Below are positions 6,277 through 6,288 of a DNA stretch of 6,288 nucleotides, piece by piece. This DNA comes from CAZAQS01 sp964486825 (GTDB taxonomy: Bacteria; Chloroflexota; Anaerolineae; Anaerolineales; UBA4823). Made by a program: the position numbers and the translations under genes. Each line of letters starts with the position of its first letter. Positions within the stretch are counted from its first letter, which is position 1. Location: positions 1 through 6,288 of the forward strand of contig CAZAQS010000272.1 of assembly GCA_964486825.1 (NCBI GenBank), given 5' to 3'. The notes under the pieces are model-generated. The model was not told the origin of the DNA. It made no database searches and saw nothing but the letters and a program-made list of their open reading frames with translations.

Positions 6277-6288
6277 GAGAATTGCTGA

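Larger units (their letters stand above)
5198..6288 (-). mobile_element. Degenerate insertion sequence remnant (right end may lie outside the window)
   Basis: The minus-strand transposase remnant and its flanks occupy nearly all sequence after the response regulator. The left limit is uncertain, between the regulator stop (5183) and the last recognisable transposase codon (about 5212). Possible ends are CAGCAAATGTCC (5198-5209) and, read on the minus strand, CAGCAATTCTCA (6287-6276). These match at 9 of 12 positions, which is only weak support for terminal inverted repeats. No target-site duplication can be identified with confidence. The element points toward the response regulator gene, tail to tail. 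Confidence 0.6.

Noticed and set aside
1..6288. CRISPR array, tRNA, rRNA, toxin-antitoxin or phage-defence module
   Set aside because: No repeated spacer pattern, no cloverleaf or rRNA-like segment, and no small paired genes or defence domains were seen on either strand.

Overview
The window looks like ordinary bacterial chromosome with one decayed insertion sequence at its right end. The peptide-transport proteins, the style of the response regulator and moderate GC suggest a member of Chloroflexota, perhaps Anaerolineae. This is inferred from general resemblance of the proteins; no marker gene is present.

Region 1 (1-4137) is part of an oligopeptide/dipeptide ABC importer locus. It holds the 3' part of a family-5 extracellular solute-binding protein gene (1-1770, 5' end outside the window). 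A 191-base AT-rich gap with a candidate extended -10 promoter follows, then two tightly coupled ATPase genes of the OppD and OppF types (1962-3044 and 3057-4076, 12 bases apart). A clear Rho-independent terminator (4102-4137) closes the unit. The binding protein would capture peptides outside the cell and the two ATPases would form the heterodimeric motor. The two permease genes that complete the importer are not in the window and probably lie upstream of the binding protein.

Region 2 (4141-5183) is a single gene for a stand-alone response regulator with a complete receiver domain and a C-terminal domain that is not a DNA-binding output; it resembles a Roadblock/LC7-type fold. A good extended -10 element sits so close to its ATG that the message is probably leaderless. 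No histidine kinase is next to it.

Region 3 (about 5200-6288) is a degenerate insertion sequence on the minus strand. The transposase belongs to a DDE family with a distinctive 'ALDGTEYFSS...EFITPQDG...KQDCE...ENENNN...KGYHLEHNFGHG' layout. It lacks a usable start codon, appears to have lost an internal segment in frame between the second Asp and the Glu, and has lost its C-terminus, so it is almost certainly inactive. A possible outward-facing promoter lies near its right end.

I did not find a convincing new multi-gene system. The items most worth a second look are the leaderless receiver/Roadblock-like protein and the pattern of decay in the transposase.
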